Assembly: GCA_016859345.1 (NCBI GenBank)
Contig: CM029111.1
Span: 11,924,214-11,988,213, forward strand
Reading direction: 5' to 3'
Source: Istiophorus platypterus
Lineage: Eukaryota > Chordata > Actinopteri > Istiophoriformes > Istiophoridae
Length of the DNA stretch: 64,000 bases
In this document: in pieces, positions 25,001 to 37,662 of the stretch
How positions within the stretch are numbered: position 1 is the stretch's first letter
Layout: each line of letters starts with the position of its first letter
Made by a program: the position numbers and the translations under genes
Notes under the pieces: model-generated
Database searches by the model: none
What the model saw: the letters and a program-made list of their open reading frames with translations, nothing else
What the model was told of the DNA's origin: nothing

Positions 25001-28000
25001 AAAATTGTTAATATTCTTGATTGCTCAGGCTAACATGTAGCGTCTTTATCAAAGACGATGAAGCTTTGGTAAAGGTTTAATGAGGAAGACCTTTTCCATT
25101 CTTTATTCCTCTGTGGGTGAATTTCTGCCATTTTCTCTTACTCAAATTTTCTGTTGTTTTCCCACACTATCCAAGTCTTCATGTTTACAATTCTGACATC
25201 ACAATGTCTAGCCAATGTTCTTTCTTTGAGCCATCTTTCTTTGAGCTTTTTGCCCTAGAGATGTTCTTTGAACATCATTGCAATTCAGCTGTTCTGTTTT
25301 TCAGGTCAACTATTGTGAAATTCACCAATTCCTCATGAACACCATTACCTCCAGGATGTTCTGAGAGAGTCAACTGAAAGTTTCCATCAACCACCTGCTG
25401 ACTTTTCTCTACCTCCACTAGCATCTAGACACATGGGATCCTGTCCTTTCTCTTATCTTAATATGGGCCTGACCTTACCAAGAAAGTTTCACATCCATGG
25501 AGTCTAATCAGCAAACCCTTTCTCTGTTGCTAACCTCAATAAATACTGTTATACACTCCCAGTTGATCTTTTCTAAGTAAACTAAAGTAGTTTTTCCAGG
25601 CACATTAGTTTTTTTTCCAGGCTCACAAGATTTACATATATGGTCAGAATGAAATACAAGGCTATGAAACAGTGTAAAGGGCATAAAAGCTTTGCCCTAA
25701 TAAGTGTTGTATCTGTAATGGGATCACGATCAACCACAAACATCTTCCCAATAAAATCTAATTTTTCATTTATACTGGAGCACTGTACTCTCTTCCTGTT
25801 TTTGATAACTTCTGCCCTGTTGCTGCTTTAATCCCATTTTTTCCACTGCACAAGAAACTCTTAAGCGCCATAAAATTCTTAGTTCTTTCCCAGAACAACT
25901 TGTTATGTAAGAAGCAACCTTAAGGGCTAAGGTGTTTCATAAATTCTGTAGCTTTTCTTAATTCTTTTAATTTGATCACATTTTTCAGAGATATCCTCTT
26001 AAAAACTAAATTAACTCACTCAATGTCACCACCATGACTTAGTATTTTTGAGACTACAGCTTTGCTGTCCTCTGGTGCTAGTGATAAAAAGTACTAGCCT
26101 GGCTTTAGCCCTCTGCTGATAATGAGGATACTGCTCACATCTCAGATTTGTTCAGTGAAATGGCAATTTAGTCTGATTGTCAGTCAAGTAAGCACTAACA
26201 AATCCAAACACTTCACTTAGGACTCTATGAGCGATTATATGAACTTGACACGCCTTCCTTTGCACAAAGCAAAACTTTACATTAAGCAGATCTAATTTGC
26301 CTGAATCAAACTCTTTCATGGATCTATCCCCTCCACTCATAATATGTATACACTTCATAATCACTGAACCAACCTATTATGGAATATTGTCATAACCTTG
26401 GTCCTCAGGCAAACTGATCCTTTTTTTTTTTTTTTTTTAAGAGTTTATTAAACTGTCTGTTTTATGTTTCCCAGCTCTATCCCAAAGTTTGGTATATGCT
26501 GCAGCAAAGATCAAATGAAAAACAGCTAAAAGCTAAAAAGTCTATGACCCCAGCCCAGATATATTAAGGCAACGGATGTTACCACATTGCTAGTTCATTT
26601 ATCAAACAATGAAAAAAGAGATGTTGCCCTTGGATAAGCAGGATGTTAACAACTGAATTTCTTACTATAAATAACAGTTTAAAAGTAGCATAATGCACTA
26701 TATGTTTTATATTTCCCTGTATTCAATTTCCCCATTCTTAAATTTTGTCTAAGGAAATTTGCAGATATTATTATGGTGTATGTCTGCTCTAGTAACATAA
26801 CTGAAATCATTAGTATGTTAGCAAATATATTTATTTTACATTTTATTTGCCATGAGCAGACTTGTTTGAGTACAGATGCATGGACAGTTGGGGGAAAGTC
26901 TTGTGATCAAAGATTGCAACAAAAGGCATCAAGGTCCATAAGGCAGCCATTTCTCTCACTTTAGCCGTTTTTGCTCAGTTGCTTTCATTTGTTAACATAT
27001 TTCCCTAAAACAACCAAGGCCTACTGTGAACAGATAAAAATGTGCTGGAGCTGTCTGTGGGTTCATATTTAATCAGAAAGGGTGCTGAAGCTGAAGATTA
27101 AAATTCCAAATGATCTTACGCCTAAAATGTAACTCCTCAAGCAAAAGTAGATGAGCCAGGTAATTCAGCAGGTTCTTAAGGGCTAAGTTCTACTGTTAGG
27201 TGCCTCTGGTTATAGCTCATCAAATGTTGAGACAAAAAACTTTTCAGTTTCTAAGTTTCATTTTAGCTCTAATTAATCCAAAGCAAATTGTAAACATAAA
27301 ATGACTGAAATGACTGAATGAAAGGAAAACAAAAATTCATCGATGGCTGTTATATTTAGATAAAACCAAATCTAAAACAAAAACAATGACAGTATATATT
27401 CTATATTAGAGAGTTTAATATTTATGAAATAAAACGTCCTTGTTTCAAGTTGAGAACCAAAGCTCTTTCTCAGCATTTGTAAACCATGTGCCACAACAGG
27501 ACCAATTATTTTAAACATAAAGCCATCGTGTGATTTCACTGACTAAACATTAAACTGACTAAAACTTTAACTGAACTAAAACTCACTTTAAAGAATTTTT
27601 AAATGATGTGTCTGTGAGCTGGCATGTATGAATCCCTCCCTTTATTAAGACAAAGATTCTTCTGTTTTGCTGTGTTTTTATTCCTTCATCTTTTTCCCTT
27701 GTACACCACACAGTCCACTGAAGGGGAAAACAGCAAGGCGATACAAGTTGGTTAGACTCCTATTTACTCTCAAAGGTCAAGCCATTAGTCCTTTATTGAC
27801 ATTATAATTCACGATATATAGTCTGCCATGTGATTTATAGGTGTTTTTACCTCAGGGGCAATTGACTGTAAGGACAGATCCCGGTAGGAGAGTCCCTATC
27901 TGTCAAGCTGCTGCACTTAAAGTGCAATCATAATTATCCTTCATGCTGAATAATTGGTACATACTTGGTTGGTGTTTCGAGAAACATTCAAGTGAAGTTT

Positions 28001-29001
28001 TGAGGGAGTACCATTTGCATTTATGTCATAATTCACTAGTTGATGATATGTTAAGTGAGTTTGACCACAAAACACCACTCCAGAAAACACAGCAAACAAT
28101 TAAAATATGGTGAAACATTTTCGTTGGAGCTATTCTGGCACATAAATGTGCTAAATTCACTAACACTAAAACTTTGTTTCAAACTACTTTTCTTTTGGAA
28201 AATGAGAATGCCAGAGATAACTAACAGATATTTGAAGTTACTTAATCTGTACTATAATCTCTCACAAACTGAAATACTGGGAATGGGAATGCATTATCTC
28301 TTTAGCTGCATGTTACCTGTTTGGCCAGTAGAGGGTGCTTGTGTTTTACAATTAAATGCTTGTGACATTGAGCTACTACTTGATTAAAGCCTTGGAAAAG
28401 ACACATGCAGGGGAAATATAATCTTTGAGGGCATGAGATGGAGAAATATTAATAAAGAGATTTAATATTCAACAAAGAGCTACTTATTAAAGGGTAGATT
28501 CTGGCCTAAACCGACGTTACTGATAAATCCTCTCTTAGTAAATACCTCTGTTTTGCTCTGACATAAGACTCTTCCTAAATTGACTTCGAAGACTTGTTGA
28601 AGCTAAAGATTACCAGTATGCACTGATACAAAGGGCAGAAAAAAAGTTACAATCCCCAACTAACAATTAACTGCTGTAAACACTGAAACAAAGTCACAGA
28701 AATCACATGCCTTTCTCATGCCTCTTCCACTACATCATGCGGTCACACTAAACTCAAACTCAACATAGTCCTACTGTAAAATCTCGAAAGAAATTCAATT
28801 TGCTCAAAGGTACAAATAATTTAATCAAGAATAAATTCAATGATACATTTTGTGTAACTACCAACTACCTTGTGGCTAAAAACAGACCTAAAACTTATTA
28901 TCCCATGACATCCTATATAATGTATCATAGTAACAAATATTTGTGTATGGGAGGTAACCGTAGTGAACTCTGACAGGACATCTTCACTAAACCATTAAAG
29001 C

Positions 29002-29077
<76 letters not shown>

Positions 29078-29124
29078 TACATATATACAAATATACATAT
29101 ATACATATATACATATATACATAT

Positions 29125-29155
<31 letters not shown>

Positions 29156-29170
29156 CACATACATACATAT

Positions 29171-29232
<62 letters not shown>

Positions 29233-32200
29233 TGAGGATTATGGATTTGCAAGTTGTATAAATACCAAAAAGCCAACATTGTTTAGTAAGTGACATGTCT
29301 TCAGTGGAGTGGGGTGAAACTCTGACACTGGTTTGTTTCAGAAGTAAAAAAACAAATATATAAACAGCCCTCAGTGAGAGCTTCACTCAGAACCTGTCTG
29401 ATGGTTTTGCCTGTTATAGTTAGTTAATGACCATGCCATTGCAAGACCACTGAATTCACCAAACAGTCTGTTCAATTATGTGCACACGGCAATGCAACTT
29501 CGATCATTTGAAAATCCACAACTGCTGGTTTGGGGCTTCTGCACTCAGGCATTTTGTCTGTTGCCTTAAATTATTCCATTACTTAAGACAAATGACAAGA
29601 CTGTGGGAAGACTGTATCAAGACAGTAGACCCTGTCCCTTCTAGTGACTTCAGACCGATCATGGCCCAACATAGCTTTTACAAATAAGTTTGGTATCATG
29701 CTGTGTGCTTGTGCTGTGTGACGCAGAATATGATTCACCATGAGTAAAGTATGTAGGTGATACAGGAAATAAAGCTCAAGAATTCAAACAAAGGCAAGGG
29801 ACAAAGACGTGAGGAAGAAAGATGTTGTTCTTCAAAAGCAACTCCCATTGACAGTTTGGACGAAAGGTCTCCAACGTCATTTGCTCCAGATCTAAATAAT
29901 ATATTTTTTTAAATAATAATGATTATAGCGTTAAGTAAATGAATTCAATATCAGCTGTCTGTGGTTTCATGTTAAAACCCAACCCATGTCTTTCTCAGGC
30001 ACCATTATTTTAATTACATCTACCAAGGAGGTTATGATTTCACACGTCTGTTTGTTGGTTTGAGGTTTTTTTTTCTTTTTTTTTTTTTTTTTTGTCAGCA
30101 GGAGTACACAGATATAAGTGTTCCGATTTGCATCAAACTCAGCATTGGCCAGGGACAAACCCATTCAGTTTTGGGACAAATTCAGATCATTTGCTATAAA
30201 AAATATGAATTTGTTGCACTGTAGTCTGGTGTTTGTTGTTTGACACTGATCTTAGTGGAGGTATGCACTCTGAGTGCACTTTTAGTAATCATTATATAAA
30301 TGTATTTCCTTGTGAAGCCTTGTGAAGCAAAAAGGTGAAAGAACATATTAATAACAGTAAATTGGACGATTGAGATGCATTTTTTAAATATCTTCCTGAG
30401 AGGGGCCCCAGGGAAAAAATGCACTGTGGGCTGCCAAGTCAGCATCTCACACTCTGTATATTGCACATGTACCTTTCAAGTACACAGTATACACCTTCAC
30501 AAGAGTGAAGTGACACTTGTTGAAGTTGCTCAAGGCACCAACAGCACAACAGGTTGTGTCATGGGTCCTGTGGAAATGGGTCTGTCTGGGACTCTATTTG
30601 ATTTTAATTAGAATTATGTAACTTTATGTATGTGTAAAACTGAACTCTTTGGGGTGTTTGCTGGTCAAGGAAAGGCAGTTGTATGTTTTCTTTTACAAAA
30701 AAAATTCAGTGATAATTCGTGACAAGAGTTATGATTTCCTGATATATTTTACCTACAAGAACACTTGAAAGAAAACATAATGCATTCTGTTCTTTTGATA
30801 AGATGAAAAGGAAAGTAAATATCAGCTCTATTGTAATCCATCAAACTCTCAAAGCAGATCATTAAAAAAACAAAGTATATCCCACTACGTCCTTCCAATA
30901 TGCACTGGCTAAAATGAAAAATAAAAACAATGCGAAAAGACTCAGTTACTGCATGTTGAATAGACACTTTGATCAGAGTGTCTTGCTTACGCAAAATTTT
31001 TGTTGAAACATGAGGTTTGTTTTTGATGCTTTGTGATAGTTCTGGATTTTCTCCACAAATGGTGAAAGTCAAAAAGCACCGGTGGGAAAACTGATGGACG
31101 GTAACTTTCAACTCACAGATGTGAGCATTAGAAGGCAAGACCTTTGCTAGTGTATGAGAAAAAATAAAAATGAGCTGGTATAAAAATGCAAGCATTATGT
31201 ATAGTAGGAAAACCCATCATGAAAACACATTTTCCAATGTGGTGATCAAAGGCCCTTCATTCCCATGACTATTCATCACGTGCAGATCAACTTCTTTAAC
31301 CAAACTTTAAAATGTTTGTATTTACTTTTTTTTGGGGGGGGGTTTGTTCTTAATACATCAAGGTGCACTAAATTTGTTATCTGACTTTATGTGGGGATAA
31401 TGTTTTATATAATATATACTGATGGAAAAAAAAATATTCTAGGGAGTATAACTGTAGGTTGTATGTTTGGCAGAAATTTTTCTTGAGCTTTATGAACAGC
31501 AATACAGAAACACACCAAAACTCTGAACATGTCATACACGCTGAGGATCACTGGGAGTCCTACAGACCAGCAGGAAAAAAGTCCACTCATATCATCTTTA
31601 AAAAGTCTGTAATTTAAAGGTCAAATCACTCTTTTCTCTGAGAAACACCCACTTAAGTTTCCTCAGCTCCATGATGTCATGTGTTGCAGAGATGAAATCG
31701 TGCAGCAACTCACCAGGCCCCAACTGCCCTGAGGACTGCTGGTTGGCAGACGCTGTCTCAGCCTGCAACATCCCCCGACCTCAACCCCATCGAGAACCTG
31801 TGAGACCTAAGCCCTGTAACACAATTGCTGGTGTTGGACCTTTGCCTGCCAACAGTCAGCTGCTTAGTCAGGGTTTTCTCCAGAAGAGTGTCAGCACCTC
31901 ACAGCTGCACATTCAGAGGCTCATTGGCTCCATGACAGGAGATTCCCCCCGGGGTCTGATGGACTGCTGGTTTACTAGAGTTGATTGTTTTTTTTCCAAG
32001 AAACTTTCTTAGTTTATTTGCCTGTTTATATTCATTATTTTATCATCAAGAAATAATTTTTTTTGCCATCAGTATATAATCAAGACTTATTGAAACTCCT
32101 ACTATTTTATTTTTCTTATCCACAAGTCCACAGCTTAAGTGAAAAGTCTGATGACACTTCCTATGTCTTTACAACCTATTTAGTTTTTGCCCCTGTTTTT

Positions 32201-35200
32201 AATGTGGACAATGTAAACACAAACATGCTGAAACTAGTGCTTCAGAAGTCTCTCATTGTACATGGTCAGTTCACCAAAAGGCTTAGTGGTATCTAGCTAT
32301 ACAAGTTTTTATATGCCGAGGTGTTGATCTTTGAAACTTCTGCCACCATTCCAATACTAACTATAACCTAACCATTTTTAGTTGAACTACTACTTTAGCA
32401 GAAAGACATTCTGTTCAAAAATTTTAACAGTGAGGTGCGGATGAGGGAAAATAACTGCGGGATGTTGAAAAATACATGCTGATGTATCTTTTTGAATGTG
32501 AAATGCCATGAGCCCCAAAAACAAATTTTTTTACCCCCTTTTTACTTGGGGGGCAGCATAGAGACCTTAAGGGCAATTACACATAAGAGTTTTTGGTTGT
32601 TATTTTTTATATTATTTGATTGGTAAAATGAATACATTAGAAATCTGATGCTTTTTTAAATATAGACTATATGGCCTCACTGTCACTTTACAAGAATGAA
32701 GAATTAGATTTCAGTTTTGTGTATAAGTGGTCTGGCAGTATGACAGTATCATGGGCTGCATTATACTGGTGTAATGACTATTCAGTTAGCTGAATACACA
32801 TTACCACTGAAGACTGATTTTCATAGAACTTGTTTGAAATCCCACTCTAGTTGACTAGTTGTTCAGGTTGGGGAAAGGGGAGTGGAAGCTGATCCTTTTT
32901 CAGTGCTCAATGGATACCATAGAAATGTAAAGTATAGCAAACTAAATGTTGTTTGTGATTGTCTCTGTGTTTGTATGAGTAAATAGAAAAATGTGGAGAT
33001 TTTGCTGACATTACTTCTCATACTTAAAGGTCCTCTGTGGAGTTTTCTTTCTTGCAAACAAAAGTTATGTTTACATTCAGTGTTACTCACCAAAACACAC
33101 TGTCCTTGGTGTCTAACGTGTGATGAAAGCATTTCCTTCCTCATCCAACATTTCGAAAACTGATTTTTAAAAATATCTTAAATCCGGTATTATTTACGTC
33201 CTTGTTTACTAGCTTGCGGTGTTCTTCTCTGCCTCGGCGCATCGTAGAAAACTTGCATGTTATTGCTGCCTGTTGTTCAGAGGAGTAGTGTGAAACCATT
33301 GGTAGGGCTGTGCTTTGAACCACCCTGTGTTGACAGGTGCGTGTGCTCCATCATGTGCGTGCTTGAGACAAACTAAACAAGGGACCACCTAATAAAAAAA
33401 AAAAAAGCTCCATAATGCTAGTACATGTGAAACACTCCACAGGGAACCTTTAATATGCGGTTTTCTCCTCTTTCTTTGGTTAGGGTTAGCGGTCCTTTAC
33501 AGTTTCTTTCCTAGCAGTTAAGCTTGAGGTTATATCTTTTAACAGTTTTTGAAAATATGGCATTTGTTATAATCATGTTAAGATTTTTCACTACTGAATT
33601 GAAGTGAGGGATAAATAAACTTGCCAGCTGCATTCTTTTAGCCTAAATCTAGTAGTAATCCAAAAATCTGGACCATCAGATTCACAGAAAAATATTATCA
33701 GTGCCTTAGGCTTATATGCATCTGCAACAAATCCCCTAAGTATAACACAAAAAGTATTTACCTTTATGCTGTAAAGTTAGTAGTACTAGTAACTCACTAA
33801 TACACCTTAGTAAGGTATATTTGGGAGTAGGTGAAGTTGTTCGGTTTTTCATATTTGAAGTCCCACGCTAGTATTAATAAGTGTCAGTGATCAAAGGAAA
33901 CCACAGAAAGTACTATTCTCATAAAAAATAATAAAGATGTTTTATAATAAAGATTCTGTTTGATGCTGATTGTGTTTGAATGAATATGTGAAGATGTGGA
34001 TGTGTATTTGAGCATGTAAGTAAAACTGAAGGGGACAGGGGCTCAAAGTGCCAGGAGCATGGGTGTATTCATACGGTTTGAGCTATGAGAAAATAAAAAA
34101 AGAGTAAATAAAGTTGACTACCTTAAACACTATTGCTGTATTCAGTCGCTAAAAAGATGCCTATTGTCCACCAAAGTCCCACAAATCCTTCAGCTCTAGA
34201 CTTTGTAGGCATGTATGGTGAACTGCAAGCGGTATCTTGATTTGCAGTACAATGAGGACTTTTCTCAGTGGCTCAGAGGAATGGAGCATTTTACTGACGG
34301 AGGCCAAGTGACACTTCAGTATCATCTTCGTAGAAATGTGACAACGAATCTCCTTTTCACTGTAGAATGGAGTCCAGGAGGAAACCTTTTTCTGGCATCT
34401 GCACAGGTGAATCCTCAAGTCTCCTCTGAGGTTTTGCAGCAGGAAGAAGTCAACTCCTCCTCAAACTCCTACTCCTCCTCCTCTCCTTTCCTCTCCTCCT
34501 CTATACCAGATGCCCAGTCTCTATTCATTCAAGATCCTATCCAATCTTATGTGTCAGTGTAACAGCTGGTCCAAGAGTGTGTGTTTAGGTGCTGAGTGTT
34601 GATGGTTAGGCACTGTAAGTTGGAGCATTACGAAGAATGATGTAAAAACAAGTTTTCCAGGTATCTCAGACCTGGAAAGTTGTTCGAGCTGGACACAGTG
34701 GCACGGAAACTTGGAAAGTGTTGTATGTATATGCAATGAAGTGCATTTCATGGATTAAGTGCAGCAATTAGTTCAGTTTAGTCCCGCATCGTTTTATGCA
34801 ATTGCCAGCAAAATAAATCAGCAAGATACTGGAGGCATCGAACTGCTGTTTCAAGATGAATCCTACATTTTTAAGTTTTTGCATCCTTACGACCTGTCAT
34901 TTCATCACTGTCGTCCTCCTTTTAGGAAAAAAAATGAGCAACTTGGAGAAAACGATAATGCTTTGGTACAAAAACGTCATCGAGCAGGCTTCACACAACC
35001 AGTGTATACAGTGGCAATGAGGAGTTGTGAGAGGTTGGAAATGTGGTAGTCTCAGTTTGATGCCTCAGAGAAAGATACCCTGAGTGTTTTAGCTAGTATT
35101 TTAACTTTCTACTATTGAATCAGCTGTAGGGCAACTTCAGCAGGTCTGCAGTCTTTAAAAAATGATGACTGACAGAAGAAGCCTATTTTTCCACATCACC

Positions 35201-37629
35201 TGGAAAACATGCTGTCTGCCGTTTTCACGGTTTAGAAAAGTTAATTCTATCCTTGTTTTAAAATGGTAAACCTCATCAACCATCTTTACTGGGCCATGTT
35301 TGATTTGAGGTTCAAGACCATGTCTACAAGAACAGCATCACTAAGATGTGTGCTCCATTTTAATAAACACAAGCTCTTCGGCATAGACCTCCTTTAAGCA
35401 TGTCGTACGTAATCTGTATTAAAATAAAGTGTGCCGAAGTTGGTGAAACTGATGATCTTTTTGGAGACGATGCAAAAATAAAGATTTGTTTCAGTTACTA
35501 AAATGATGAGAAATGTGTTGGGAATATGTGAACATCTTCCTGTTGGCTCTGAAAAGAACACTTCACAGGCACTGTGAATTACAGTGGAAAAACAGACCAT
35601 AAACCTTGACTCTCAAGTCCTTTTGAAGTATTCAGAACAGCAGCCTAGTTCATAGTACGAGGTATGTTTCCAGAATAAGAGTGTCTTGCCAAAAGTGTCA
35701 TTGTGTTAAGTCTTCCTTTTTACCAACTAAAGCTTCTTTATATTTGTGTTCACCATTCAGTGATTGTCATGTATGTTTTTTCAGTGTGATCCTTTGAGTT
35801 TGCAAAAGTGGTCAGACCGATTGAACATGGAAGGGGTGTTTGAACACACGGATACAAAACACGCTAAAGCACCCTGCCTACCCAGCACCGTACTACACAC
35901 ACACACACACACAGTGTGTGCTCATGTAGTAGTTTCCAGTTATGAGACTGATTTAAATGAGTGTGTTTTGTTGAATACTGGAATCATGACTAGTCAAGAC
36001 TGTTTCAGAAAAACATTTTGGACATTAGGATTAAACAAGGAACTATAAAAGTGAACATACTTACCCACTGCTGACCCCTGCTACTTATCAGTCATCCCAG
36101 AGAGAGAGTATGTGTATGAGTGTGTGTGTTTGTTTTAAATACTGCACCGATTCAAAGGAGGAGGAAAGTCTGTAATGCCAATAGAAACTATTTGTGCAGT
36201 GTTTGAACTGCTGTATGATTCGAATGTGTACGAGTAGTGAATGGTACATACACGCTGTGTATAACTTAGATGATGGTATGGAAGTGGCCTGTACTTCTGT
36301 GAGACTGGGGTCACAGGCTAACGGAGATGTAGCCTCCTTATCTCCTCCATCTGCCTCCTTCATGTCCTCCTCTTCAGCTTCTTCCTGAGCTTTTCCTGCT
36401 AACCTCTTAGACACCCTACTCGACCTCTGACCCTGTGATGAAAATATTAAGACGGGTGAAAAATAAAGCTTAGTTACAGCTTTGAGTTTTACACTGTGGT
36501 TTCACATTAAATCAAAGACACACAATGGGAAAGATGCAACAAAAAATATATGACCTATACACCTCAAACATCTGTCTCAGTGTTTAAGTCTCCATGTTTA
36601 AATATCTTACCTTTGCAGTGGGTCTGGCAGTGGCAACTTTTTTCTGTGCCCGTCCCCGGGACTTGGGCACCTTAGGGGCAGAAAGAGTCTTCATAGTGAC
36701 AGCAGCATGCTGAAGGATGCAGTCAGTGCCACAGTAAACAGAGTCCGGTAAGGCCTGTTTGGAGCACCCAGGTCCAATACACAGTGGAAGAGAGCGGTCT
36801 GTCTCCATCTCAGCTTCTGGTTCTGCCTCTGGCCTCATCACAGGAGCCACCTCAGCCCCCTGAGCCTCCTGAGCCTCTTGGGCTTCCTCCTCCTCCACCA
36901 CAATAGTCTCCTGAAAACCAATTCTCATCTTAGACTCAGACCAGACTTCCTTCATGCAAATCAGCCATTGGGTAATAATACCAATATTATATTGTGTTGA
37001 TTAATTATAATTACTGTCAGGAGTGAGAAATATACAACCTAAAAACTAACTACAGCTGCAAAGAAGCTTAAAAACTATTTTTCTTTAATTTTTTTTTTTT
37101 TTTGACCAAGAGCAATATGAAGATCAGTGGCAATCCAGATTATTAACCTTGAGGGCTTGTTGCTGCTCACGCCCCTCCCCTTCTTCCCCAGAAGGACTTG
37201 GTGTCACGCATTCAGGAAAGCCAGGCTCAGGCTCAGGCTCAGGCTCAGGCTGAGAGCAAGTCTCAGACTGAAGTTGCTTCTTGGTTGTGCAGGGGGGGCA
37301 GATATACTCTTGCCCTTTCTTCTCCATCGTGCGGCCCTGTATCTCACTGATACCAACACAGTCGCCATGGAACCACTCCTGGCAACTGTCACAGCAGATC
37401 ATGAACCTAAAAGCAGCGGTGAACAAACAGCAGTGATCAGGAAGTGAAACTGACAGATGGTTCAGTTATGCAAACCTCCGAAAGAGCAGCTAAGCCCAAC
37501 AGAGCCTGTTACCAGAAATGAGCATGTACCTTTTATTATGCTTCTGTCGGCAGATGCAGTACAGAGCATTGGAGTCATAACCCTCAGTGTCTGATATACT
37601 TGAATACTCTTCTACATTCTTATCATCTT

Positions 37630-37662
<33 letters not shown>

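Larger units (their letters stand above)
20023..36251 (-). other. dido1: dido1 intron 5 (16.2 kb)
   Basis: This intron separates the PHD-containing 5' half from the TFIIS/SPOC half. It holds a decayed Tc1 copy (22350-23400), an (AT)n block (29005-29225), a transposase fragment (31690-31960), a MITE (33028-33449) and an open plus-strand frame (34215-34562). 23600-24450 looks like diverged repeat sequence that I could not name. In the rest I see no gene. In mammals the short DIDO1 isoform ends between these two halves, so an alternative terminal exon is expected in or at the start of this intron. Confidence 0.75.

Noticed and set aside
28995..29386. Tyr/Ile-rich open frames of 94 and 127 codons
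   Set aside because: They are produced by the (AT)n/(AC)n microsatellite.
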